Positions 1 through 6,918 of a stretch of DNA of 7,286 bases are shown one piece after another. A model generated the notes under the pieces. It ran no database searches. It saw nothing but the letters and a program-made list of their open reading frames with translations, and was not told the DNA's origin. Position 1 is the stretch's first letter, and each line of letters opens with the position of its first letter. A program made the position numbers and the translations under genes. Source of the DNA: Bacteroidales bacterium (lineage in GTDB: Bacteria > Bacteroidota > Bacteroidia > Bacteroidales > VadinHA17); assembly GCA_003501665.1 (NCBI GenBank), contig DNOQ01000150.1, positions 1-7,286 of the forward strand, written 5' to 3'.

Positions 1-720
1 ACAGCCGACTGGGGTGATGTACAGCCTGAACACGGATGGGGAGTGGACTGGGATGAAAATACTCATCCGGCGATTGATATTTATGATAACGCCATGTTCA
101 TCATAACTCTTATTAATTTGATTGAAATGGTTCCTTCAGCCGGAGAAAAATGGCTTCCCGTTAAAGATTTGGTTTCAGGAAATGTGAGAAAATATCTCTG
201 GGATGATAATAATAAGAAATTCATTCCCCATATCTACCTGGGAAAAGGATCACCCTTTCCACCCGATTTTGATGAAAATCAGATTTATTATTTCGGGGGA
301 ACTGCTGTTGCCATTGAAGCGGGCTTGCTTTCGAAAGATGAAATAAGAATTTCACTTGATGAAATGGTAAGAAGAGTTCAACTTGCCGGAGCTGCATCCA
401 TAGGGTTGACTCTATATCCGCCATATCCGGAAGGATTTTTTGTCAACAAGATCATGAATCCGGAATACAATTACCAGAATGGTGGTGACTGGACATGGTT
501 TGGCGGAAGGATGATTCAACAGCTGATCCGTTACGGTTTTGTACAGGAAGCTTACGAGCAGGTTCAGCCAATGGTAAAAAGAGTGAAGGATAATAATGGT
601 TTCTTTGAATGGTATTCAGTCAATAATGAACCAAGAGGATCCGGTACATTCAGGGGAGAAGCAGGTGTTCTCTTCACGGCTATACGGATGTTTGAAGAAT
701 TTGCAGAATCTGTGAAATAG
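1..720 (+). CDS. Six-hairpin glycosidase-like protein, C-terminal part (5' end outside window)
   Basis: The reading frame is open from base 1, so the gene starts upstream; the internal GTG at 43 is not a believable start because TADWGDVQ and similar conserved-looking sequence precede it. The visible 239 residues are rich in Trp, Tyr, Gly and acidic residues and in regularly spaced helices, as in the (alpha/alpha)6-barrel glycosidases. Segments that look like active-site loops are ADWGDVQPE (visible residues 2-10), QNGGDWTWFGGR (159-170), GFFEWYS (200-206) and GSGTFRGEAGVL (213-224). Asp and Glu in the DWGD and FEW segments are candidate catalytic or sugar-binding residues. I cannot assign a GH family or a substrate from this fragment. 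The gene ends 43 bp before the DUF364 gene on the same strand, so read-through is possible but a functional link is not evident. No Shine-Dalgarno or terminator hairpin separates them. Confidence 0.72.
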   Translation, partial: TADWGDVQPEHGWGVDWDENTHPAIDIYDNAMFIITLINLIEMVPSAGEKWLPVKDLVSGNVRKYLWDDNNKKFIPHIYLGKGSPFPPDFDENQIYYFGGTAVAIEAGLLSKDEIRISLDEMVRRVQLAGAASIGLTLYPPYPEGFFVNKIMNPEYNYQNGGDWTWFGGRMIQQLIRYGFVQEAYEQVQPMVKRVKDNNGFFEWYSVNNEPRGSGTFRGEAGVLFTAIRMFEEFAESVK

Positions 721-763
721 AATTATTTTTTAATTATCGGCCAGTTACCCGTAAGCAATAAAG

Positions 764-1603
764 ATGAAAGGACAGATCAAAGAAAATATTAACATCATTG
801 ATCAGACTTACAGCCTTCTGAAAAATAAATATAAAAGCAGATTTGAAAATCTTGTTGTTACTGAAATAAGGATCGGGGTTTACCTGACTGCCGTACGATT
901 GTCCGATGGAAGTGCAGGAACTGCTGCCACACTGACTGAAGATCATCCGTTCTGTAAAAAGAGCAGCAGGGATTTCAGTGATTTATCACCACTTAAAATA
1001 AAAGGGCAAAGAGTTGTTGATATCCTGGAATCACAGAAAATCTCCCCGGTAATTTCATCAATAAAAACATCGGTTCTGAGTGCCGTTTCTTCAAAAATTA
1101 TTCAAGCGGGGAACTATAATATCGTTGAAAACAGGGATCCTATACAACTTATAGATCTGAATTCAAAAAAAACAATTACGATCGTTGGGGCATTTCAGTC
1201 ATATATAAGGAAAATATCACAGACAGGTAATACGCTTTATGTCCTGGAATTAAATGAAAATTCACTGCCAGCGGAGCAGAAGAAATATTTTATTCCGTCG
1301 GACAAATATCTGACGATCCTGCCTTTTTCAGATATTGTTATAATTACCGGGCAGACAATTGTTAACGGAACCATCGATGAGCTGCTGGCGGCAATATCAC
1401 CCCGGGCAAAGGTAATTGTAACCGGTCCCTCGGGTAATATTCTGCCGGATATCCTTTTTCAGAATAAAATAAGTATTATTGGAACCATAAGGATAACCGA
1501 TCCTGATGTTTTATTTGATATTGTAAGTGAAGGAGGGGCAGGTTTTCACCTGTTTGAATATTGCGCCAGGAAAATATGCATTCTAAGAGATAATGAAGCA
1601 TAA
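764..1603 (+). CDS. DUF4213/DUF364 putative heavy-metal chelation protein
   Basis: A cytoplasmic protein of 279 residues with no signal peptide or membrane segment. Residues about 5-105 fit the DUF4213 N-terminal domain, including GVYLTAVRLSDGSAGTA at 38-54. Residues about 115-268 fit DUF364, a Rossmann-like domain. The visible DUF364 hallmarks are IVGAF (140-144), VIITGQTIVNGTIDELL (192-208), VTGPSGNILPDILF (219-232), the GTIRITDPD turn (240-248) and EGGAGFHLF (256-264). Pfam labels both domains 'putative heavy-metal chelation'; the biochemical function is unproven. Possible soft-metal ligands include H61, C64, C267 and C272, though I cannot say they are conserved. The stop codon lies inside the next gene (11-bp overlap), implying translational coupling to the membrane-NTPase fusion and a shared pathway. 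The ATG at 764 is preceded only by weak purine-rich sequence, as usual for Bacteroidota. An inferred role is binding, or releasing from a chelator, the metal moved by its partner. Confidence 0.85.
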   Translation: MKGQIKENINIIDQTYSLLKNKYKSRFENLVVTEIRIGVYLTAVRLSDGSAGTAATLTEDHPFCKKSSRDFSDLSPLKIKGQRVVDILESQKISPVISSIKTSVLSAVSSKIIQAGNYNIVENRDPIQLIDLNSKKTITIVGAFQSYIRKISQTGNTLYVLELNENSLPAEQKKYFIPSDKYLTILPFSDIVIITGQTIVNGTIDELLAAISPRAKVIVTGPSGNILPDILFQNKISIIGTIRITDPDVLFDIVSEGGAGFHLFEYCARKICILRDNEA

Positions 1604-3305
1604 GTTAAGTGAGAAATGGATCAAGGCATCAATTACCGGAACAATCTGGGCTGCATCGGAGATTGTTCTCGGCAGTTTTCTTCATAATCTGAGGGTACCG
1701 TTCAGTGGCAATATCCTTACGGCAATCGGTATAATCATTCTTATTTCGGTAAGTTATATATGGCGTGAACGGGGAATTTTCTGGCGTGCGGGACTGATTT
1801 GCGCTCTGATGAAAACATTGTCGCCCAGCGCCATAATTTTCGGCCCGATGATCGCCATATTTGCCGAATCACTTCTCCTTGAATTGTCAGTAAGGCTTTT
1901 TGGAAGAAGTATGGCCGGATTTCTTATCGGCGCCATGCTGGCAATGTCGTGGAACCTTTTCCAAAAAATAGCCAATTATATCATTTATTACGGATCAAAT
2001 ATTATTGAAGTATATAATAATCTGCTGAAATTTGCTCAGCGGCAACTAAGTATCCAGACCGACATTGTCTGGCTTCCGATAATATTCCTTCTTGTGATTT
2101 TTGCCCTGTTCGGATTGCTGGCAGGGGTGATTGGAATAATCGTGGGTCGGAAGATGGTGAAACAACCTTATGCAGAATTTGAAGGTTCACAGGATAAACC
2201 TGTTATGGAATTAAAAAAAAATTCGGGAGATGATTTTAAATATTCAATTATCTGGCTTTTTCTTGATATAACCTTAATGATATGTTCATTTCTGTTAATA
2301 TATTACACTCCCTGGTATGTCTGGAGTGCTGCAATAACGGGTATTGTTGTTCTGTGGGCACTCCGGTATAAAAGAGCATTGCGCCAGCTCTTAAGACCCA
2401 AATTCTGGATATTTTTCGTATTTATCACATTAATTACAGCTTTTGCATTTACAGTTGCAAAGGGAGGAGAAATATCGTGGCAGCAGGGACTTCTTACAGG
2501 AATCCAGATGAACTTCAGGGCTGCGGTCATTATAGTCGGATTTGCCGTTCTGGGGACAGAATTGTACAATCCTGTAATAAGGGATTTTTTCCAGAAAACT
2601 GCTTTTAAAAACCTGCCTCTGGCACTAGAATTGTCTGTGGAGAGTCTGCCATTATTCATATCATCAATACCTGATCTGAAAAGCCTGGTAAGAAAACCCG
2701 TTTCAATATTCTATCGTGTGATCTCCCAGGCTGACAGGAGATTGTCAGAAATAAGAGATAAGAACAACAGGGGGAGGAAAATATTTATTATCAGCGGAGC
2801 TATGGGAGAAGGGAAAACAACTTTTACCAGGAATCTGGCGAAATTCTTAAAAGAGCATAATATTCAGGCTGAAGGTTTGCTGTCAGAACGAATAATGGAC
2901 GGGTCTAAGACAACAGGGTATGATATTCTTGATATCATGTCGGGTAATAAAAAGGTATTTTTAAGGGAGAATGAAAAGTGCGGAGATAATACCATAGGAA
3001 AATTTTATATCTGTAATGAAGGCCTTGAGACGGGGAGGAAAATTCTGAATTCTTTCATCTTAAAGAAAACAGGAATAGTTATTATTGATGAAGTGGGGCA
3101 ACTGGAAATCAGGGGAGGAGGGTGGTATGATTGTTTAAATGAATTACTGGATAAATCGCAGAATCATATTCTAATAACAGTCAGGGATAAATATGTTGAT
3201 GAAGTAAAGCAGAAGTGGAATATCCCGGATGCAGTTATTTTAAATGTTGCAATTACCAGTCTGCAGGAAGCAGGGTCCATAATCCTTCAGGCGATAAGAA
3301 ATTAA
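1593..3305 (+). CDS. Fusion of ECF-transporter-like membrane region with THEP1-type NTPase
   Basis: The protein has 570 residues in three parts. Residues about 12-186 hold roughly five hydrophobic segments with conserved-looking SEIVLGSFLHNLRVPFSG (22-39), LICALMKTLSPSA (68-80) and SWNLFQKI (119-126); this resembles a substrate-binding (S-like) integral-membrane half. After a polar linker (187-216), residues about 217-325 hold about four more segments. They are followed by an amphipathic stretch (330-390: GTELYNP, LPLALELSVESLPLF) that recalls the T component of ECF transporters. Residues about 395-570 are a soluble P-loop domain: Walker A GAMGEGKTT (402-410), GLLSERIMDGSKTTGYDI (428-445), IGKFYICNEGLE (468-479) and Walker B GIVIIDEVGQLE (494-505). 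These match the THEP1 nucleoside-triphosphatase family (NTPase_1). There is no LSGGQ ABC signature. The start overlaps the DUF364 stop by 11 bp. NTP-driven transport of a metal or metal complex is inferred; the NTPase call is firm, the ECF likeness moderate, the substrate unknown. Confidence 0.82.
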   Translation: MKHKLSEKWIKASITGTIWAASEIVLGSFLHNLRVPFSGNILTAIGIIILISVSYIWRERGIFWRAGLICALMKTLSPSAIIFGPMIAIFAESLLLELSVRLFGRSMAGFLIGAMLAMSWNLFQKIANYIIYYGSNIIEVYNNLLKFAQRQLSIQTDIVWLPIIFLLVIFALFGLLAGVIGIIVGRKMVKQPYAEFEGSQDKPVMELKKNSGDDFKYSIIWLFLDITLMICSFLLIYYTPWYVWSAAITGIVVLWALRYKRALRQLLRPKFWIFFVFITLITAFAFTVAKGGEISWQQGLLTGIQMNFRAAVIIVGFAVLGTELYNPVIRDFFQKTAFKNLPLALELSVESLPLFISSIPDLKSLVRKPVSIFYRVISQADRRLSEIRDKNNRGRKIFIISGAMGEGKTTFTRNLAKFLKEHNIQAEGLLSERIMDGSKTTGYDILDIMSGNKKVFLRENEKCGDNTIGKFYICNEGLETGRKILNSFILKKTGIVIIDEVGQLEIRGGGWYDCLNELLDKSQNHILITVRDKYVDEVKQKWNIPDAVILNVAITSLQEAGSIILQAIRN

Positions 3306-3333
3306 GGGAAAAGAATCACAATTAAGAAAAAAT

Positions 3334-5265
3334 TTAGAATACAAAATTGAGTAACCTGAATACTATTCCTGCCAGGATTATTGCAAATGCGATTTCTATG
3401 ATACATACAGCCAGCGCTTTTTTCCAGCCGAATTCTTTCCATAGCACGGATATGGTCGCAACGCACGGGACATAAAACATGCTGACAACCGCCAGGGTAA
3501 TCATCTGTTGGGAAGAAAGCACCTCCGCGAATTCCGTTGTACCCAGATATGCTGCCAGCATCACGAGTATCAATTCTTTTCTTAAAATACCAAAGATCAG
3601 AAGTATCCCGGTGATTGCCGGCAGCCCCAGCCAGGTAACTGTAACAGGGCTCAAAAATGTAGAAATTGCGGGCATCCATCCTGCCAGATTGATCGCCTGG
3701 ATTATTACTCCTGAGATAATGACTATAGGGGCAGCTATATAAATAAATTCTTTCAATGCCTCCCATGTCTGGTAGAGGATTGATTTTAACTGAGGCATTT
3801 TATAATCAGGCATCGGCATGATAAGTTCAACGGGCTCTCCCGGGAGTATTTTTGATGATATCTTGCCGGCAATAAAAATGATGGCCGTTGCAAAAAGATA
3901 TAAGCCAAGTGCCCACCATAGACCGACATATTTTCCCACCAGGCCAAATACGATTACCGATACCGCTGAACATGGTACAAGAGTTACCAGAACTGCTGTT
4001 ATAAACCTTTCTCTTTTGGATTCCATTATCCTGCATGACAGACACCCCGGCACATTACAACCCAGCCCTATAATAAAGGAAATACAACCCTTCCCGTGAA
4101 TGCCCATTTTATGCATGAGATTATCCATGAGAAATGAAATTCTTGCCATATATCCCCATTCCTCGAGTATATACAAAAAAATATAGAATGGCAGAATATA
4201 AGGCAGGGCGATCTGAATAAGGGCAAGTACACCTTCAATGGCAGACCAGCCAAGGGCAGCAATAAATGTAATTCCGATGTTGTTGTTCCACCATTCGTGC
4301 CAGTTCCGGAAAACCTTGTCCAGACCTGATGAAAGCCAGTTCCCAAAGCTGAAAACGGAAAAGAACATTGCCCCCACTATCAGTATCATCACCAGATAAC
4401 CGGAAAACCTGTGCGTGGTGATAATATCCAGCCAATCGTTCAACGACATCTTTTTGTGAGGGGTCATTGTCACTATTTCCCTTGTTATCTGGGAAGCAAG
4501 ATGACTCCTTTCATCGGCTATCACCAGTGAGGAATCATGCCCGTGAATTTCCTCAAGCCTGGATTCTAAATGCTTTGTTTTTTCAATGATGACGGGCTTT
4601 AATTCCCGGATTATTTTTACAATTTCATTATCTTTTTCAAGAAGCTTTATTGCTATCCATCTGTGAGGATAAGGAAGTTCAATATCTTTCAGTTCAACCA
4701 ATAATTGCTTTATGCAATTTTCAATTTCTTTTCCATATATCAGGTTCCCCCGATCATGTTTCTTCTCCTTAAGTTCTATCACTTTATCCATAAGATCTGT
4801 CAGACCGGTTCCGCGTGATGCCACAGTGGATATTACAGGTGTATTGATTATGTCCTGCAGTTTATCAATATCGATGGTAATACCCTTCTTTTTTGCAATA
4901 TCGATCATATTCAGGGCTACGATAACCGGACATTCAAGTTCCAGTAGCTGAAGTGTGAAAATGAGATTCCTTTCCAGATTGGTGGAATCAATGATATTAA
5001 TTACAACATCAGGTTTATGTTTTGTGATATATTCACGCGATATTAATTCTTCAGCCGACAATGTTGTCAGTGAATATATACCCGGAAGATCAAGGACATC
5101 AATGGTATAATCTTTATAATATAATGTCCCTTCAAGCTTTTCAATTGTTTTACCGGCCCAGTTGCCTGTATGCTGATGCAGTCCGGTATAGTAGTTGAAT
5201 ACGGATGTTTTACCGGTATTCCCCTGACCTGCAAGTACAACATTTATCTTTTTTTCTCCATTCAT
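3334..5265 (-). CDS. feoB: FeoB-type GTP-dependent ferrous iron transporter
   Basis: This 643-residue inner-membrane protein imports Fe2+ in characterised relatives. The N-terminal G domain (about 7-165) shows G1 GQGNTGKT (13-20), the G2 threonine T40 in NWAGKTIEKLEG, G3 DLPG (59-62), G4 NMID (119-122) and G5 around ASRGTG (149-154). A helical cytosolic linker (about 175-280) follows, then about eight or more membrane segments. Gate 1 contains GLGCNVPG (400-407) with PCSA (431-434); gate 2 contains YVPCVAT (598-604). The EEWGYMARISFLMD stretch (368-381) is typical of FeoB. It is shorter than E. coli FeoB (773 residues) but within the family range. Oddities are G15 where FeoB usually has Pro in GxPNxGKT, A37 where NWPG is usual, and an extra Cys at 411 just after gate 1. 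The start ATG overlaps the feoA stop (ATGA), so translation is probably coupled. The 3' end converges on the NTPase fusion gene 28 bp away, with no clear terminator hairpin between. Confidence 0.95.
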   Translation of the reverse strand: MNGEKKINVVLAGQGNTGKTSVFNYYTGLHQHTGNWAGKTIEKLEGTLYYKDYTIDVLDLPGIYSLTTLSAEELISREYITKHKPDVVINIIDSTNLERNLIFTLQLLELECPVIVALNMIDIAKKKGITIDIDKLQDIINTPVISTVASRGTGLTDLMDKVIELKEKKHDRGNLIYGKEIENCIKQLLVELKDIELPYPHRWIAIKLLEKDNEIVKIIRELKPVIIEKTKHLESRLEEIHGHDSSLVIADERSHLASQITREIVTMTPHKKMSLNDWLDIITTHRFSGYLVMILIVGAMFFSVFSFGNWLSSGLDKVFRNWHEWWNNNIGITFIAALGWSAIEGVLALIQIALPYILPFYIFLYILEEWGYMARISFLMDNLMHKMGIHGKGCISFIIGLGCNVPGCLSCRIMESKRERFITAVLVTLVPCSAVSVIVFGLVGKYVGLWWALGLYLFATAIIFIAGKISSKILPGEPVELIMPMPDYKMPQLKSILYQTWEALKEFIYIAAPIVIISGVIIQAINLAGWMPAISTFLSPVTVTWLGLPAITGILLIFGILRKELILVMLAAYLGTTEFAEVLSSQQMITLAVVSMFYVPCVATISVLWKEFGWKKALAVCIIEIAFAIILAGIVFRLLNFVF

Positions 5266-5507
5266 TTTGGTTCGACAAGAATTTTCGATGCCAGTCCCCT
5301 GCCCAGAACCAATCTGGATCCTGAAACCTCAACCTGTACAGGCCCGGCAAACAGAGATTTTCGTAAAACCGTGATCAATGTTCCCGGACTAATTCCAAGG
5401 TCAGCAAGCCGTTTTGTAAGATTTCTTCCGCCGTGTAGTGATACTATGATACCTGACTGGCCATCCTGCATATCAATTATGCTTTTTATTTTTCCTGATG
5501 TATTCAT
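5262..5507 (-). CDS. feoA: FeoA-domain protein, small cytosolic partner of FeoB
   Basis: The 81-residue protein is a single FeoA SH3-like domain, the usual size for stand-alone FeoA. The diagnostic pattern is GGRNLTKRLADLGISPGT (26-43), followed by the strand-rich GPVQVEVSGSRLVLGRGLA (55-73), the part that closes the SH3-like barrel. FeoA is a cytosolic accessory factor needed for FeoB function in several bacteria; its exact mechanism is unsettled. Its TGA stop overlaps the feoB ATG by four bases. The gene lies 52 bp downstream of the ArsR-type regulator on the same strand, so arsR-feoA-feoB is probably one transcript. No Shine-Dalgarno sequence is seen before the ATG at 5507. Confidence 0.93.
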   Translation of the reverse strand: MNTSGKIKSIIDMQDGQSGIIVSLHGGRNLTKRLADLGISPGTLITVLRKSLFAGPVQVEVSGSRLVLGRGLASKILVEPK

Positions 5508-5559
5508 AAATTACATTACATGTTAAAATTCAGACATATATTCACCATTATAATAAAAA

Positions 5560-5925
5560 TCATTTTTCCTCCACATGTCTCAATCCTTCCGCGAAGAGAT
5601 TATTTATATGGATATCATCAAGTGAATAAAATGTTATTTTGCCCACTTTGCTATATTTTACCAGTTTCATATTCCGTAATGTTCTGAGATGATGTGAGAT
5701 TGCAGAATTTGACGTCCCTATTATGGAAGCAATATCACTGACGCATAATTCATTTTCCTGTGACAGGGCATATATGATCTTGGTTCTGGTAGGATCGCTC
5801 ATTACTCTAAATGTTTCAGCCAGGTAATGGAAGAATTTTTCGGATTTCATTTTGCTCCTAACCGATTTCACCTTTATTCCTTCGATGAATTCAGTTGCGG
5901 ATGACCCTGGTTTATTTTTTTTCAT
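5560..5925 (-). CDS. ArsR/SmtB-family metal-sensing repressor with an alpha-5 zinc-type site
   Basis: The 121-residue winged-helix repressor is close to SmtB in length and layout. A basic N-terminal arm (1-30) precedes the ArsR core: FRVMSDPTRTKIIYAL (39-54), ELCVSDIASIIG (59-70), recognition helix SNSAISHHLRTLRNMKLV (72-89), then the wing YSKVGKITFYSL. The last helix reads DDIHINNLF...LRHVEEK and gives the full D-x-H-x10-H-x2-E pattern (D104, H106, H117, E120). In SmtB and CzrA this pattern forms the inter-subunit alpha-5 Zn(II)/Co(II) site. C61 and D64 remain from the alpha-3N site, but the N-terminal arm has no Cys or His, so that site looks incomplete; the As/Cd ELCVCD box is also absent because C63 is replaced by Ser. 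It should bind DNA as an apo-dimer and release on metal binding. A palindromic operator lies 14 bp upstream of its ATG, indicating autoregulation and probably control of feoAB downstream. Zinc is the likeliest inducer, by motif only. Confidence 0.93.
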   Translation of the reverse strand: MKKNKPGSSATEFIEGIKVKSVRSKMKSEKFFHYLAETFRVMSDPTRTKIIYALSQENELCVSDIASIIGTSNSAISHHLRTLRNMKLVKYSKVGKITFYSLDDIHINNLFAEGLRHVEEK

Positions 5926-5938
5926 TTAATATCATATA

Positions 5939-5960
5939 TGAACAATTGTTCAATCGTTCG
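5939..5960 (-). promoter_or_regulatory. Probable ArsR/SmtB operator upstream of the regulator-feoAB cluster
   Basis: Bases 5939-5952 form a perfect 14-bp palindrome, TGAACAATTGTTCA, with TGAACA and TGTTCA half-sites two bases apart. Known SmtB/CzrA-family operators have the same general shape (TGAA...TTCA with an AT-rich flank), and an ATAT lies next to it at 5935-5938. A third degenerate half-site, CGTTCG (5955-5960), repeats the right half at 8-bp spacing: AATTGTTC is followed directly by AATCGTTC. The palindrome sits 14 bp before the repressor ATG and just downstream of a -7-like box, where bound protein would block initiation. Confidence 0.75.
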
Positions 5961-5961
5961 G

Positions 5962-5969
5962 CAAATATA
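5962..5969 (-). promoter_or_regulatory. Bacteroidota-type -7 promoter element of the arsR-feoAB cluster
   Basis: Read on the minus strand these bases are TATATTTG, an exact match to the TAnnTTTG -7 consensus of the Bacteroidota primary sigma factor. A start of transcription some 4-8 bases further on would fall against the edge of the operator palindrome and give a 5' leader of roughly 30 bases. I do not see a clear TTTG-like -33 box at the expected distance, which keeps this call moderate. Confidence 0.5.
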
Positions 5970-6012
5970 ATTAATTTTCCAGATGTATGACTCAGGCGGT
6001 ATAATAATTTTA

Positions 6013-6054
6013 GGCACAAGGGCGCAGGGGCGGAGAGGAACAGAGGTGCAGAGG
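6013..6054. repeat. Degenerate 8-bp tandem repeat array
   Basis: Five consecutive 8-base units (GGCACAAG, GGCGCAGG, GGCGGAGA, GGAACAGA, GGTGCAGA) followed by a final GG form a purine-rich, G-heavy island in otherwise AT-rich intergenic DNA. The approximate consensus is GGYRCAGA, or TCTGYRCC on the other strand. It lies between the arsR promoter and the 3' end of the DUF1080 gene. Composition differs sharply from both neighbours. Function is unknown; it looks like a decayed dispersed or slipped-strand repeat, not a gene. Confidence 0.6.
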
Positions 6055-6093
6055 ATAGATATAGTAATTGAAGTTGAATAGTTAAAGCATTTT

Positions 6094-6918
6094 TTATAAC
6101 GGAGTGATGATGATCTTTTTGAAGAATATCTCGGCACCTTCCGACTGGATTTGTATTTTCCCTTTCTGAGGTTTTAGATTAAAGGCCTGGTTAACTAAAA
6201 CTCCGTTAAGATAGATATCGATTTCATTTCCATTAACAATACATTCAATAAGATTCCATTTCCCCACTGGTTTTTCTATATCATTAATACCCCTGAAATC
6301 TCTGACATCTTTCCATCCCGGATCCCTTGCAAACCAGTTTATCCTGCCGGAATTGATTGTTACCATTTTCCCGGAAGGATTGAAAACAAAAGAATTTCCC
6401 TGTTTTTTTTCAGCGACCGGGCATGTAATGGAAAAATTGGTGCTGCCGTCCCCGACAACTATAAAATCGCCGCTTCCTCCTTCTATGATCTGGCATTCGA
6501 TTGAATACATCCAGGTGCCGGATGAAGCACCATCTTCACCGACTGAATGCAGTAATATCCCGCTGTCCCTTGCCTTATCAGTACGGGGTGGGAAAGTTTG
6601 TTCTCCCCATCTGAATTTTACAGTCAGCTTATAGTTTTCGAATTCATTATTTGTTGTTATACAGCCATATTCTTCGCCCGAGATCCTTATCATTCCATTC
6701 TTCACTGTAAAAACATTCAAAGGATCAGTGTTTTTTCCTCTCTCTTTGATGTAAGTGTACCAGCCATCAAGGTTCCTGCCATTAAACAGTTTGATCCTGA
6801 TTACTGCAGACTTCTCTTCCCGGATTTCAGGCAGGGCTGAATTTTTATTCAGAGGGTATGTATTTACCGGGATAATTAAAACTGCAAGGATCAGAGTTAT
6901 CAGATTTTGTTTTTTCAT
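6094..6918 (-). CDS. Exported DUF1080 (3-keto-disaccharide hydrolase-like) protein
   Basis: The 274-residue protein begins with a signal peptide: KK at residues 2-3, then a hydrophobic core to about residue 17 and a likely cut near 20-22. There is no lipobox Cys. The rest is one DUF1080 jelly-roll domain, named for 3-keto-disaccharide hydrolase activity and related to concanavalin-like lectins. Hallmarks are LFNGRNLDGW (44-53), DSGILLHS (118-125), SIECQIIEGGSGD (139-151), GKWNLIECIVNG (219-230), YLNGVLVN (236-243) and the closing GKIQIQSEGAEIFFKKIII (253-271). It should act in the periplasm or at the cell surface on an oxidised glycoside; the substrate cannot be read from sequence. It is a full-length single-domain member. 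ATG 6918 is chosen because it gives the complete signal peptide. No Shine-Dalgarno is visible. It lies 168 bp before the arsR gene on the same strand, beyond the repeat array, so is probably a separate unit. Confidence 0.88.
   Translation of the reverse strand: MKKQNLITLILAVLIIPVNTYPLNKNSALPEIREEKSAVIRIKLFNGRNLDGWYTYIKERGKNTDPLNVFTVKNGMIRISGEEYGCITTNNEFENYKLTVKFRWGEQTFPPRTDKARDSGILLHSVGEDGASSGTWMYSIECQIIEGGSGDFIVVGDGSTNFSITCPVAEKKQGNSFVFNPSGKMVTINSGRINWFARDPGWKDVRDFRGINDIEKPVGKWNLIECIVNGNEIDIYLNGVLVNQAFNLKPQKGKIQIQSEGAEIFFKKIIITPL

Noticed and set aside
721..735. AATTA-TTTTT-TAATT inverted repeat after the glycosidase-like gene, considered as a terminator
   Set aside because: The five-base stem is all A/T with no GC-rich stem and no following T-run, too weak to call.
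2303..2659. Minus-strand open frame of 118 codons inside the membrane-NTPase fusion gene
   Set aside because: It is antisense to continuous transmembrane coding sequence and looks like a shadow.
3302..3766. Minus-strand open frame of 154 codons near the feoB 3' end
   Set aside because: It lies in another frame almost wholly inside feoB, whose frame carries gate 2 (PCVAT) and membrane helices here.
5170..5526. Plus-strand open frame of 118 codons over feoA and the feoB start
   Set aside because: It is antisense to two well supported genes and has no family features.
5529..5544. Possible second repressor site between arsR and feoA (two TTCA motifs)
   Set aside because: The two TTCA motifs are in direct orientation, not inverted, and the gap is AT-rich, so it does not match the palindromic operator upstream of arsR.
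5922..6137. Minus-strand open frame of 71 codons across the arsR upstream region
   Set aside because: It covers the operator, the -7 box and the 8-bp repeats and overlaps the end of the DUF1080 gene. Its translation has no recognisable pattern, so it is chance.
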